Origin: SKKY01 sp965228015
Lineage (GTDB): Bacteria; Bacillota; Peptococcia; Peptococcales; SKKY01
DNA length: 64,000 nt
Direction of reading: 5' to 3'
Assembly: GCA_965228015.1 (NCBI GenBank)
Contig: OZ245787.1
Coordinates: 124,001 to 188,000 of the forward strand
In this document: positions 21,699 through 32,747 of the stretch, in pieces
Layout: each line of letters begins with the position of its first letter
Numbering within the stretch: the stretch's first letter is position 1
The notes under the pieces: model-generated
What the model was told of the DNA's origin: nothing
Databases searched by the model: none
Seen by the model: the letters and a program-made list of their open reading frames with translations, nothing else
Translations under genes and position numbers: made by a program

Positions 21699-23274
21699 AT
21701 GATAAGAAAATTTCAACCTGAGGATCTTCCTAAGGTTATGAACATTTGGCTTGAAGAAAACATGAAAGCCCATAACTTTATAAATTCCCAGCATTGGGAA
21801 GAAAACTATGCCTTTGTCCAGGATATTATTCCCCAAGCAGAGGTATATGTAATTTTAAATGAAAATATAGTTGCCGGATTCATTGGTATCGCTAATGGAT
21901 TTATAGCAGGACTTTTTGTAAAGGAAGTTTTTCGAGGCAAGGGTTTGGGCAGAAAGCTGATTGAAAAGGCAAAATCAGAATATACCAGGCTTTCTTTGCA
22001 TGTATATAAGAAGAATCTGCAGGCTTTGGTCTTCTATAAAAGACTTGGTTTTTATGCTGAATCTGAGAGAATTAAAGAAGCAAACGGAGAGGAAGAATAT
22101 GTAATAGTCTGGGAAAGAAATAAACTGGTAATTCTTGAAGAACCCTTTGTTTCCAGTGAAACAATAGAATATTTAAAAAATGAAAATGTTAAGGTTTTGA
22201 AAAACAACAAGACAGAAGAAATTATAGATTCTTCAGAAATTCAGTTTGTTTCCGAAGCGGAATTTTTATCATTATATAATCAGCAGGGTATTATTTATAC
22301 CAATTCAGAAAATGCTTTGTCCTGGATTATTAATAACATAGATGATAAAGAACTATTGGCAACAATAGATAATGTAAAAGATAAAAACAAATTCAGAGAA
22401 ATTTTAAAGCCAATGGATCCGGACTTTTTCTATAAAGAAGTATCTTTAGAAAATCTTGAGAATATTAATTCCAGGGAGCTTCTTTTGCCTTTAACATTAA
22501 AACCATCAGTTGGTTTTTTTCAGTGTTGGAGTATATACCATTGAAAGTTCAGAGGACTGGGATAAGGCTGTTAAAGAAATTAAAACTCAGCATAAAGAGT
22601 GGAAGAATACCTATGCTGAAAGTGTTGTAAGTGATGGAATGTTTATACTGGAACAATATATTACAGGAGATGAATATGCCATAGATATATACTTTAATAA
22701 CAAAGGGGATCCAGTAATTTTGAACATTATAAAGCACGAATTTTCAGGAAGTAAGGATGTAAGTGACCGCCTGTATTATTCAGGTTATCAGGTAATAAAA
22801 CAAAATCTTGAAAACTTTACTAACTATTTAAATGAAATGAACAAATATTTAAAAGCAAAAAACTTTCCTGTACATATTGAAATCAGGGTTGATAAGGGAA
22901 AAATAATGGCAATCGAGTGTAATCCTATGAGATTTGCAGGATGGTGCACAACAGATCTGACACTTTTTGCTTATGGCTTTAGAACCTATGACTACTACTT
23001 AAACAACATTGTCCCTGATTGGGATTCCTTGCTTAAAGGTAAGGGAGATATTCTTTATGGAATGGTAGTACTTGATAAGTCAGGAGAAGTTAATGAAAAC
23101 AACAGCTTTGACTATGAAGGAATAGAAAAGTGCTTTGATAAAGTACTTAAACTAAGAAAGCTTGATTATAAAAAGTATCCTGTATTTGGTTTTGTTTTTA
23201 CAGAAACTCAGGTAAATAATAAAAAGGAATTAGACAGGATGATGACAGAAGATTTGAAAAAATATCTTAAGTAA
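21699..23274 (+). pseudogene. GNAT acetyltransferase - ATP-grasp fusion, frameshifted
   Basis: Residues 1-145 are a GNAT domain (FVKEVFRGKGLGRKLIE acetyl-CoA loop, LHVYKKNLQALVFYKRLGF). Residues ~150-520 form an ATP-grasp ligase-like region (GMFILEQYITGDEYAIDIYF, HIEIRVDKGKIMAIECNPMR metal/ATP site). One poly-T contraction near 22518 (VGFF-SVGVYTIES) breaks it exactly in the ATP-grasp fold. The predicted activity would be ATP-dependent ligation of an amine or amino acid combined with acetyl transfer, for example in making or tailoring a small metabolite. No partner genes clarify the substrate. A second, separate ATP-grasp remnant lies at 50322-51451. Confidence 0.75.
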
Positions 23275-23367
23275 GGAATATGATTATGATTTATCAAAAT
23301 TTTAGTTGGAACTTCTTTGGATTACCTTCGTCTATATTTTTAACTAAATAAAGTGGAGGAAGTAAAT

Positions 23368-24298
23368 ATGAAAAATTTTTTTTAAAAAAACCATAGTCAC
23401 AGGAATCATAGCAGCATTTTTAGCAATTTCAGGTGTGGCTGCAACCAATGATATTATGCCTGTAAATTATCATGAACATTGGGCTCAAAATGTTGTAATT
23501 GAACTATCGAAAAATCCCAACTTTAGAAATTTATTGAATAATAAAAATTTAAATTCAATAATAACTCTTGAGGATTTTCAAAAGGCAGTGAAAATTTTGA
23601 TTGATGAAAAATATGCAGGCAATGCAGATTCAACTACAAGAGAAGCAGTAACTGCAGAGTTGGTAAACATCTGGAGTCAAAAAACAGGAATAAATCTTAA
23701 TAAAGTACCCGTATTAAAAATGATTTTTTACAGTGACTTTTCAGATATTGACTCAAAATATGCTCAGGGAATAAATATTGCTTATATGAAAAACATTGCA
23801 AAAGGCAGGGGAAAGGGAATTTTTACTCCTAAAGCTAATGTAACTTATGGAGAGTTGGCGGCATTTATTAAAAAGACTAATGAGGCAATTAATTTGGAAA
23901 AGGGTATCGCTGCTGGAAAATTTGAAACAAGAGCAGACTTTAGTATTAAAGATGGAAAGATGACTTTTGATTTTGAACTTTATAGTCACTACACTCAAAG
24001 ACAAGACTTGATTTTTGGCTCAGGGCAGCAATTTGAGGTAACTGTTGAAGATGAAAAAGGCAATGAAGTATACAGATTTTCCGATGGCAAAGCTTTCACT
24101 CTGGCTTTGGTAATGAAAAGTATTGAACCAGGTGAGTCTTTAGTTTGGCAGGGTGTTTGGGATATGACAGATAAAGAAGGAAATAAAGTATCTGAAGGAA
24201 AATACAAGGCTACTATCAAAATATTGGTTATTCATGAAGAGGGAGAAAAGCCAATACCTGAAGAACAGTTAACAAAGGAAATTGAATTTACTATTTAA
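23368..24298 (+). pseudogene. secreted SLH-domain protein with C-terminal BsuPI (proteinase-inhibitor-like) domain; frameshift in signal peptide
   Basis: The ATG at 23368 follows gtggaggaag. A signal peptide (KK-TIVTGIIAAFLAISGVAA) is interrupted after five codons by a poly-T slip that creates TAA. After it the frame is open to the end. One or two S-layer-homology repeats (EHWAQNVVIEL; SDIDSKYAQGINIAYMKN with FTPKANVTYGELAAFI) would bind cell-wall polymer. Residues ~175-285 match BsuPI (FDFELYSHYTQRQDL, GQQFEVTVEDEKGNEVYRFS, GVWDMTDKEGN), an Ig-like fold named after a Bacillus protease inhibitor. The surface location is well supported; inhibitor activity is not. Confidence 0.8.
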
Positions 24299-24317
24299 TT
24301 TAAAATTGGTGATTTGA

Positions 24318-25049
24318 ATGAATAATAATTTTATTCTCAGTGCAAAAATTAACCGGGAGGAAATCCCGGTTAATTCATATATCAAAGAAATTAAAGCAAT
24401 TGCAAATCTGAGAGAATTAAAATTTGAAAAGAATATAACATTTTTTGTCGGAGAAAACGGAACCGGGAAGTCCACCTTTCTTGAAGGGATAGCCGTTGCC
24501 TTTGGTTTTAATCCTGAAGGGGGAACAAAGAATTTTATGTTTTCCACTAAGGATACCCATTCTCCTTTAAAAGATGCTCTAACTTTAGTAAAAGGAATTT
24601 CCAGGCCGAGGGATGGATATTTTTTCCGGGCAGAAAGTTTTTATAATCTTGCTACACAAATAGATGAATACGAGAAAGATATCCTAGGGTATTTGGAATA
24701 TTATAATGGGAAGTCCCTTCACGAACAATCTCATGGAGAGAGTTTTTTATCGCTAATTCAAAATAAGTTCCAGGCTAAAGGGTTGTATATCCTTGATGAG
24801 CCTGAATCAGCATTGTCTCCTCAAAGACAATTGACACTTCTTTTTACAATATATGAGTTAGCAAAGCATGGGGCTCAGTTTATTATTGCAACCCATTCTC
24901 CAATTATCTTAGGAACACCAGATGCATGTATCTTTACTTTTGATAATAGTGAGGTAACAGAAATTCAATATGAAGAAACAGAGAGTTACAAGATTACAGA
25001 AATGTTTATAAATCAAAGGGAAAGGTTATTAAATAAGTTGTTAGACTAA
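24318..25049 (+). CDS. AAA family (SMC/ABC-like) ATPase
   Basis: A 243-residue stand-alone ATPase with Walker A GENGTGKST near residue 46, an ABC-like signature region (SHGESFLSLI), Walker B GLYILDEPESALS and an H-loop IIATHSPIILG. It resembles the small AAA_21/AAA_23 predicted ATPases often found alone in Firmicutes. No nuclease or TOPRIM partner adjoins it; the next gene is a DsrE-like protein 22 bases downstream, probably in the same transcript. Function unknown. Confidence 0.8.
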   Translation: MNNNFILSAKINREEIPVNSYIKEIKAIANLRELKFEKNITFFVGENGTGKSTFLEGIAVAFGFNPEGGTKNFMFSTKDTHSPLKDALTLVKGISRPRDGYFFRAESFYNLATQIDEYEKDILGYLEYYNGKSLHEQSHGESFLSLIQNKFQAKGLYILDEPESALSPQRQLTLLFTIYELAKHGAQFIIATHSPIILGTPDACIFTFDNSEVTEIQYEETESYKITEMFINQRERLLNKLLD

Positions 25050-25071
25050 TTATATAACTGGAGATGATTTT

Positions 25072-25410
25072 ATGAGTAAGTATGTAATATTTGCTTTTAA
25101 TGGTAACCAAATGTGCTTTGTTCATGTGCTTTTGAATGCCCTTGAAATGGAAAGTAAGGGTTTAGAGGGGAAAATAGTAATTGAAGGAGAAGCAGTTAAA
25201 TTAATAAAAGTTATGGAAGAATCTGCTAATCCTTTATATCTTAAAGCAAAAGAAAAAAGATTAATAGATGCAGTGTGTAAAGGTTGTTCGGCAAAAATGG
25301 GAGTTTTGGAATTTAATGAGGGAATAGGTCTTCCAATAGTAGGTGACATGAGCGGCCATCCATCAATGGAATCATATATTTCAAGAGGATACCACATAGT
25401 AACTTTATAA
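25072..25410 (+). CDS. DsrE-like cytoplasmic protein
   Basis: 112 residues following the site ctggagatg. The pattern YVIFAFNGNQMCFVHVLLNAL, KIVIEGEAVKLI, then DAVCKGCSAKMGVL and PIVGDMSGHPSM fits a DsrE/DsrF-like family common in anaerobes. The Cys pair CKGC may take part in sulfur relay, as Cys does in DsrE homologues. The chemistry is inferred only from the family. Confidence 0.65.
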   Translation: MSKYVIFAFNGNQMCFVHVLLNALEMESKGLEGKIVIEGEAVKLIKVMEESANPLYLKAKEKRLIDAVCKGCSAKMGVLEFNEGIGLPIVGDMSGHPSMESYISRGYHIVTL

Positions 25411-25428
25411 AAAAGGTAATTTAAAACT

Positions 25429-25463
25429 AAAACAGGATCTCTATAAAGGAGACCCTGTTTTTT
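25429..25463. terminator. bidirectional terminator between convergent genes
   Basis: An imperfect stem (aacaggatctc / gagaccctgtt, one mismatch) flanked by A- and T-runs on its two sides. It sits between the DsrE-like gene and the oppositely oriented BCCT gene. Confidence 0.75.
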
Positions 25464-25482
25464 AATTTAGCTTTTGTTATTT

Positions 25483-27278
25483 TTATCTGTCTTCTTCTGG
25501 AATAATTGCCTCATCATGAACAATTGTAGATATTGCTTCTTCAATCACATGATCTTCTCTAACCTGCCGTAACTTTTTCTTTACAGCTTCTTCAATTTCA
25601 TATTCTTGATTAAGTCCTTGGTATAAAGAAACAATCATAAGAATCAGTATAATTGCAAAAGGAATTCCAGTAATTACCGAAGCAGTCTGAAGGGCAGTAA
25701 GACCTCCGCCAATTAATAATGTAGCTGCTACAACTCCTTCCATTAAAGCCCAAAAGATTCTTTGCGGAACAGGAGAGTCAAGCTTCCCTCCGGAAGTTAA
25801 ATGATCAACAACTAAAGATCCTGAGTTTGAAGAAGTTACAAAAAATACAACGACTAAAATTATACCAATAAATGAAGTAATTTTTGTAAGTGGCAGACTT
25901 CCAAGCATTGCAAAAAGGGCTGTAGAAACATCATTTTTTACAAAACCGGCAATATCTGCAATACCGTTTGTTTCTAAAAATATTGACGCTCCTCCAAATA
26001 CTGACATCCAGAAAAAAGAAAGTAGTGTTGGAATCAGCATTACACTAAGAATAAATTCTTTTACGGTTCTGCCTTTAGAAATTCTTGCAATAAACATTTC
26101 TACAAAAGGAGACCAGGATATCCACCATGCCCAATAGAAAACCGTCCAGCCTCCCTGCCAGTTTGTATCTTTAAAAGTTTCTGTCCATAAACTCATTTCA
26201 ATTAAATTAGAAAGATAGTAGCCAATGTTTTGAGTGAAACCACTTAACATGTAAATTGTTGGTCCTGCAAAAAGAACAAAGAGTAAAAAACTCCTGCTAA
26301 TACCATGTTTATCTCACTTAATTTTTTAACCCCGCTATCTAATCCCAAGAACACAGAAATAGTTGCAAGTAAAGTGATGCCTATTATAAGCATTACCTGA
26401 ATAGTAACACTAATGTTAATTTCAAAAAGATAATTAAGCCCTGCGTTAACCTGAGATACCCCTAATCCAAGGGAGATAGCTAGTCCAGTTAGAGTTGCAA
26501 GTACGGATATAATATCAATTAAGTTCCCCCAGAAACCATAAATTTTATTTCCAATAAGCGGGTAAAAAACAGATCTTATTGTTAGAGGAAGTCCTTCATT
26601 ATATGAGAAAAATGCCAGCCCTAAGCCTACAAGTGCATAAATACCCCAGGGATGGATTCTCCAATGGAAAAATGTAGTTGACATAGCAGCCTGGGCGGCT
26701 AAAGGTGAGCCAGAGGAAACCCCATCAAACAGAGGAGAGGGATTGCTTAGGTGCATAATTGGTTCTGCCACGCTCTAGAATAGTAAACCTATTCCCATAC
26801 CGGCACTTAGTAACATTGCAAACCATCCAAATTTTAAAAACTCAGGTTGTGCCTCACTTCCCCCGATTTTAATATCTCCAAATTTACCAAAGGCAAAAAG
26901 AAGTCCGGCAATAATAAATATATTTGCTGCTAATACTAAGAACCAGCCAGCATTTTTAGATATAAAATTAAGAGAATTACTAAAAAACAGTTCTGCCTGG
27001 CTTGGAAATATTAGCGTTAAGGCAATAAATATAATTAGTAAAGCTGAAGAAATAAAAATAACTTGAGGGTTTAAATCAAAGCCATAACCCTCCCAATTAT
27101 TTTCACCAGGTTCTTTTTTGCCTTCCTCGTCAAATAAAGATACAGTAGGCCTTATTTGCAGACCTTTAAAAGAAGGGCGGTTTTCAATTGCTTTTTTTTC
27201 TTGCTTCAATTTCTGCCTTTTTTAACTTTTTGGCCAAGGCTTTTTTGAAGCTAACCGTTGTTTTTGATCTTCATTCAT
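25483..27278 (-). pseudogene. BCCT family (betaine/carnitine/choline) transporter, broken
   Basis: When repaired it is a ~590-residue, 12-helix transporter for glycine betaine or a similar quaternary amine, used for osmoprotection. Visible family motifs: GMGIGLLF-(W)-SVAEPI, FHWRIHPWGIYALVGL and the Trp-rich helix FYWAWWISWSPFVEMFIARI, whose middle is the BCCT signature. Lesions: TAG at 26775 in place of the Trp of the GIGLLFWSVAEP motif; a poly-T contraction near 26290; and two poly-A slips near 27190 and 27235 in the Lys-rich N-terminus. I place the start at the ATG at 27278 (ggaggttccctt site, MNEDQKQRL). It is divergent from the gntR gene. Confidence 0.88.
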
Positions 27279-27367
27279 AAGGGAACCTCCTGAAAAATAA
27301 TATGTATTTTCAAGAAAATTATATAAAAAAATAAATAATAACAAATTGTAAATTAAAATTATTCCTG

Positions 27368-27396
27368 TTGACAGTAACTGTACTATGCAATACAAT
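27368..27396 (+). promoter_or_regulatory. sigma-A promoter of the gntR-ABC operon
   Basis: -35 TTGACA (27368-27373), 17-base spacer, -10 TACAAT (27391-27396). It lies 50 bases before the gntR start. Confidence 0.75.
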
Positions 27397-27431
27397 ACAG
27401 CCAAGAAGTGTATCAACGTTGATAGTACAGT
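27377..27431. promoter_or_regulatory. probable GntR operator: nested inverted repeats
   Basis: The arms ACTGTACTA (27377-27385) and TAGTACAGT (27423-27431) are exact inverted copies. The first lies inside the promoter spacer and the second just before the ribosome site. Next to the second arm is the perfect 14-bp palindrome TATCAACGTTGATA (27411-27424). Autoregulation by the YtrA-type GntR encoded immediately downstream is the simplest reading. Confidence 0.5.
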
Positions 27432-27445
27432 GAGGAGGGAAGAAA

Positions 27446-27829
27446 ATGATTAATATAGACTCAAATAGTCCCAAGTCTATTTACGAACAGGTATATGAGG
27501 AGTTTGTAAAACTTATCAGCAATAAGGTACTCAAACCTGATGAGCAGCTGCCTTCAGTTAGAGATCTTGCTGGAATGCTTAGAATAAACCCTAATACTAT
27601 CCAAAAAGCTTACAAACTTTTAGAAACAAAAGAATTTATTTATTCTCTTCCTGGAAAAGGTAATTTTGTAGGAAGACCAGAAAATACTCTAAGAGCCGAA
27701 ATTGAAGGTGAATTCGAGAAACTTAAAAATATTACTATAAAGCTTTTGTCTCTCGGAGCATCAAAGGACGCAATAATAAACGCAGTAAATGATGCTGCAG
27801 AGGGAGTGAATGTGAATGTTAGAGCTTAA
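27446..27829 (+). CDS. YtrA-subfamily GntR transcriptional regulator
   Basis: 127 residues starting after gaggaggga. Winged HTH in residues ~10-75 (SIYEQVYEEFVKLISNKVL, LPSVRDLAGMLRINPNTIQK, LPGKGNFV), with a short C-terminal helical dimerisation part of ~45 residues rather than a FadR/HutC ligand domain. That is typical of the YtrA group that represses an adjoining ABC transporter. It overlaps the ATPase gene by 14 bases. Confidence 0.9.
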   Translation: MINIDSNSPKSIYEQVYEEFVKLISNKVLKPDEQLPSVRDLAGMLRINPNTIQKAYKLLETKEFIYSLPGKGNFVGRPENTLRAEIEGEFEKLKNITIKLLSLGASKDAIINAVNDAAEGVNVNVRA

Positions 27830-28721
27830 ATCCATTACAAAATCCTTCAGAGATTTTAAAGTGTTGGAGGATATAACTATTACGGCAAGACCGGGAGAAA
27901 TTTATGGCCTTGTAGGTTCTAATGGCTGCGGCAAAACAATTTTGTTAAAGCATATTTTACAGATATATCGTCAGGATTCCGGAGAGTTATATTATAAGGG
28001 AGAAGTCGTTAAAGAAGATTCGGAATTATTTAAAGATTTTTATTATGTTCAAGATGATTTATTTTTTCCCTTTGGCAGCACTTTAAGAACACTTTTTGAA
28101 TATGAGAAAATGTTTTATGAAAATATGTCAGAAGAAAAATTTAATAAATTAATAAAGTTCTTTAGTATTGATTCTGATAAAAAATTATCAACAATGTCTA
28201 AGGGACAAAAAAAGCAGGCAGCCTTTGTTTTAGCAATGGCGGCTAATCCAAAAGTTCTGCTTCTTGATGAAATAGTAGATGGACTGGATGCAATTGTAAG
28301 AAGAAAATTCTGGAATGTTCTTATTAAAGAAGTTCAGGAAAACAATATGATTGTAATAATATCTTCCCATGCACTTAAGGAACTTGATAACATTGGCGAC
28401 AGAGTGGGAATTATGCACCAGGGAAAAATTATAAAAGAAGAGAACATGGAATCTCTTAGAGATAATCTTAAACGAATATAATTTGCTGTTGAAGGTGATT
28501 ATGAAGATATTCAGGGTGAAAACTTTAGGGTTCTTAAAACAGTTAAAATTGGCAGTGTGTACTTTGTTACCCTGGAAGGCAATACCGAGGAATTTGAAAA
28601 AGCTTTAAGAGAAAAATATAAGGTATTAATTTTTAGTGAATTGGCAATGAATTTAGAAGAAATATTTATTACAGAACTGGGAGGTACAGGTTATGGAATT
28701 GAAGAATACGACGAAGAATAA
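27816..28721 (+). pseudogene. ABC transporter ATP-binding protein, nonsense codon in C-terminal part
   Basis: Walker A GSNGCGKTILL near residue 37, signature-like LSTMSKGQKKQ, Walker B VLLLDEIVDGLD, H-loop IISSHALKEL. TAA at 28479 follows KRI, and the frame continues without another stop for 80 codons to 28721 with the small C-terminal domain (NLEEIFITELGG) normal for these YtrB/CcmA-like ATPases. CAA (Gln) to TAA explains it. The first 221 residues hold the whole nucleotide-binding domain, so a shortened ATPase might still be made. Confidence 0.8.
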
Positions 28722-30578
28722 TAATCTAAATCTGTTAATGTATAACTTAAAAGAAAAAAAGAACTGGTTTTTAGTGTCTATCGCAATAATGACAATTACT
28801 TTAATAATAATGCCAATTATTTTGGGATCAGGAATCAATCAGACAATAATTATTGTGGGAATTCTTGAAATAGGAACATTGATGTTTTTAAATTCTTTAA
28901 TGGACTTTAGTTATTTTCATGACAACCGAAAATTAACTTATTTTTCATCAAAGCCAGCAACAAGAATGGCAAGAATTAATGCTTTAATTATATCAAATTT
29001 GGCTTTTGTTTTTTGCTGTTAGCTTTTCTTGTTGGGATAGGTGTTTTTTCAGAAGTTCCTTTTGACGATATTAAAGAAATATTTATTCCATCGGTTCCCT
29101 GGCTGATAATTGGTTTATTTGCAATACCTTTATCATCTGCACTAACGGGAAACACAATAGCCGCGGGAGCAGCATCAATTATTAACTTCACATTGCCATT
29201 ATCTTTACTTGCTATAATTTATTATGGATTTGAAGTTGTGGGGCATTTTGCCTTAGGATTTAACCCGAGAATTTTGTTTAACAGCTTTATCGACAATTTT
29301 TACAGAATGGATATTTTATATTTTGTTAAATATGTAAACAATAATTTTAGCTGGGATTACTTTGTGGTTTTGGCAGGATGGATTATTTTTTTATACAGCT
29401 TGATTATATATGTTGCAAAAAGAAGAAAGAACGAAAGAACTGGAGATTTTGTAGTATCCGATGGTTATAAAAATATTATTTCTATTCTTTTAGCTTCTCT
29501 TGTTCCTATCGGTTTTTTTGAAATGTTTTACAATACAAGTATAGCCAGCAGAATAACATCATTTATAATTTTATCGGGATTAACATATTATCTAATTAAT
29601 GCAATTCTTGAGAAATCTTTTAGAATAAGCAAGTATGCATTAAAGTTATTTGCAGCATTTATTTTGTTCTTCGGACTGTTTGTTCTTGGAACAAATATTA
29701 CAGCGGGAAATTTTGAAGCAACAGTACCAGAAGCAGGTGAAATTCGCTCAGTATATCTTGGTACAGACAATTATATCTGGAGTGAAAATTATGAGGAAAC
29801 CTGGGATATTTATAATGTAAAAGAAGAAGATCTTGATGAAAGCCCATATGCAGTTTTATATAAAGATCCTGAGAATATTGAAGCAATAATTGATTTTCAT
29901 AAAGAAGTAATTAAAAACCAAGAATATTATAACTACGGAAGTTTTAATATAGTATATTTTTATGAGAATGGAGTTCGTTTATACAGATACTATGAATTGA
30001 ATCAAAGTGAAGTATATGATAAGGCCAAGGATCAGTATTTGCGGAAAATTGCCAATACACCAGAATTTAAAAAAGAAAAAATGCCTTTTATTTATGATGA
30101 TGAGTTCTATAAATCCCTTGAAATAATAAGTCTAAATGTGTATTACGAAGATCAGGATAAGTATTCTGACGATATTGGAGTTAACAGAAGCAATGTGGAT
30201 ATGAATATTCTTAGGGAAAAGTTGAAGAATGACTTCAATAAGGTGCTGTTAAGTGGAGATACTCATTTAAATTATATTTTGATGGACAGATATGGATACT
30301 ATGACAGATATAGTTTTGACAAAATGATAGAAACAGAAGCAGTAGAAAGAAAAGAAACCTTTAATATAAGTATTAATTACAACAGGGGAAACATTAAAAA
30401 AGATGATTATATATCATTTAGAATCGATGAAGATTATAAAGAAACTTTTGAATATTTAAAAACCCTGAAGGAAAATGATACAGAAAAACTAGAAGAAATA
30501 ATTAGAGAGCATTCCCAGGAAAAAGAAAACGCAGTGGATTCAGTTTTAAGTAATGACACTAGGGAAATGACGATTTAA
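28693..30578 (+). pseudogene. ABC-2 type permease with large exported C-terminal domain, frameshifted
   Basis: About ten hydrophobic helices over the first ~370 residues, then a ~260-residue soluble Tyr-, Asp- and Glu-rich domain (from about EAGEIRSVYLGTDNYIW), as in permeases partnered with YtrA/YtrB-type regulators and ATPases. A poly-T contraction near 29012 (AFVF-LLLAFL) breaks it in the third or fourth helix. It starts inside the ATPase gene (29-base overlap) and is the last gene of the gntR operon. The substrate is unknown; homologous Bacillus systems respond to cell-wall stress. Confidence 0.78.
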
Positions 30579-30612
30579 ATTTAGTTAAATATTAAAATAA
30601 AATGATTTTTAG

Positions 30613-30652
30613 CAAGCCATGGTCTTTATTGCAAAGACTATGGCTTTTCTAT
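30613..30652 (+). terminator. rho-independent terminator after the gntR-ABC operon
   Basis: A 12-bp stem (agccatggtctt / aagactatggct, one G-T pair), loop of about seven bases, T-rich tail. Confidence 0.85.
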
Positions 30653-30718
30653 GTTCTTTTTAATCGGGAAGTATAATATAATATAGTTGTGTAAGTGGAA
30701 AAGGTGGGAGTGATTCCT

Positions 30719-31725
30719 GTGCCAAAGAGTGCAAATCAGAAATTTAAAATACTATACTTAATGAAAATGTTTTTAGAAAGAACTGATGAGGAACATCCGG
30801 TTAGTGTAAATCAAATGATAGATGAGCTGGCTTTATATGATATAAAGGCTGAGCGAAAATCTATATATGATGATATAGAAGCCCTAAGGGTTTATGGACT
30901 CGATATTATTAAAGTAAAAGGGAAAACCACAGGATATTATATTGCATCAAGAGATTTCGAAATCCCCGAATTAAAGCTGCTAGTGGATGCGGTGCAGTGT
31001 TCAAAGTTTATTGCTCCCAAAAAGAGCAAAGAGCTGATAAAGAAGCTTGAAGGTTTAGCTAGTCAGCATCAGGGAAAATTGCTGAACAGAGAAGTGTGCT
31101 CAACAAACAGACCAAAAACTTTTAATGAAAGTATTTATCTTAATGTTGATATACTACATGAGGCTATAAGCAAGAAAAAAGAAATTCGTTTTAAATATTT
31201 TGATTATAGTTTGAATAAAAGAAAAATATACAGAAAAAATGGAGATTTTTATTATACAAGCCCTTATGGATTATCTTGGGATGATGAACATTATTATTTA
31301 ATTTCTTATTCAGAAAAAATGATGATTTTATTCATTACCGGGTGGACAGAATGAGCGATGTAGAAATAACCAATGAGCCTAGAATTCCTCTTCCCAGAGG
31401 TGAAGATTTTAATCTTGCTGAATATTCAAAGAAAGTTTCCGGAATGTTTGGCGGGGAAGGAACTACCGTAGAAATGTGCTTTGATAATTCTTTGGTAAAT
31501 GTGGTTGTTGATCGTTTTGGCAAAGATATTAGAATAAAGAAAAATGATAGTAAGAGTTTTACAATAAAAACGGAAGTAGTATTAAGTGCTCCTTTTTATG
31601 CATAGATTTTTCAATTTATGGATAAAGCGGTAATTATTTCACCAGAATTTGCTTTAGAGGAATTTAAAAACAGTATTGAAAAAACATTATTAGAATACAA
31701 TAAGGGAGATATAAATGAAGGATAA
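30719..31725 (+). pseudogene. HTH-WYL domain transcriptional regulator, broken
   Basis: GTG start at 30719 after ggtgggag gives MPKSANQKFKILYLMKMF. The N-terminal winged helix (VNQMIDELALYDIKAERKS) is followed by a WYL ligand/nucleic-acid-binding domain (KKEIRFKYFDY, YYTSPYGLSWDDEHYYLI) and a WCX tail. Lesions: a poly-A contraction near 31317 and TAG at 31603, where Trp is expected (FYA-*-IFQFMDKAVIISPE; the family has G-W-L/I at this point). The frame then runs on to 31725. The target genes are unknown. Confidence 0.85.
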
Positions 31726-32299
31726 TTTGTTAAAGAATAAATATGTTGTTTTATTAATCAGGGTTGCTGTGATTACTGTTGTGGGATATTTTTTGTATCA
31801 GTCTTTTTTTGGCGCAGAGGGAAAGGGAAATATAGAAGACAGTGAGAATAGAGCAGCTAAAGAAGCAGAAGTGTTAGTGATTGATAATTCGGAAAAATTA
31901 CCTGAAATACTTGAAAATCCAAGTAAGTATGAAAATGATTTTAAACTTATGTTAGAAGGTTACAGTCAGGCCTGGGCAGACATGAAAATAGAGCCAGAGT
32001 TATACAATGAGATTGCTGAAAAGAAAAATGCTATTAAAGGACTAAACTGGCTTATGTCTGAAAGAGAAAAAGAAAAAACTATTCCGAAAGTTCTTGTTAC
32101 AGCATTAAGGGATTTTATGGGAGAGGATATAAAGGTAATAGAGGAAGTATCAGAAATTTTTGGCCCTGAATCCCGTCTGTCTGTTGTCCGGGAATTTACT
32201 GGTGGAAAGTGGACCTTAAATTTGAAAGAAACATCAGAATTATCTTCATCATCAACAAAAAAAGATGGAATTGAATTTAAGGGGTTGGGATTAGATTAA
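31715..32299 (+). CDS. membrane-anchored protein of unknown function
   Basis: 194 residues. One N-terminal transmembrane helix (VVLLIRVAVITVVGYFLYQ) is followed by a charged, mostly helical exported region ending in a Ser-rich stretch (SELSSSSTKK). I do not recognise a family. It overlaps the end of the WYL gene by 11 bases and its stop overlaps the DedA-like start by one base, so it belongs to that transcript. Confidence 0.55.
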   Translation: MKDNLLKNKYVVLLIRVAVITVVGYFLYQSFFGAEGKGNIEDSENRAAKEAEVLVIDNSEKLPEILENPSKYENDFKLMLEGYSQAWADMKIEPELYNEIAEKKNAIKGLNWLMSEREKEKTIPKVLVTALRDFMGEDIKVIEEVSEIFGPESRLSVVREFTGGKWTLNLKETSELSSSSTKKDGIEFKGLGLD

Positions 32300-32747
32300 T
32301 GCCATTTTATATTTTCTTTTAAGTATTTTGATTAATGTAATTATTGGTATTAGTGGCATTTTACCTATTTATTTTGTGGCAGGATTTAATTTGTCATATT
32401 TTGGATTTGGATGGGGGCTGTTGGTTTCTTTCATAGGAGAGAGCCTTGGGGCAATAGTGGCTTTATGGCTATACAGAAAAAGGCTGAAAAAACCCTTGCT
32501 TCCAAAAATTAAAAAGTATCCTAAGCTCGTGAATCTTCTGAATAGTGAAGGGAAAGAAGCCTCTTTGTTGATTATATATCTTAGAATGTTTCCTTTTATG
32601 CCCTCCGGACTAGTTACTTTGGGGGGAGCTTTGGGAAATATATCTTTAGTAAATTTTGGATTGGCAAGTTCTCTGGGGAAAGTTCCTGCTATGGTCATTG
32701 AGGCGTTAGCGGTATATCAACTAGGGGGTGCGGACGTTTTTTTGGAC

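Noticed and set aside
8900..31605. TAG or TGA read as Trp (codon reassignment or suppressor tRNA)
   Set aside because: Several broken frames have TAG or TGA where Trp is expected. But TGG is used for Trp throughout, TAG and TGA end intact genes directly before terminators, and Gln positions are hit by TAA as well. Ordinary transitions explain all of it.
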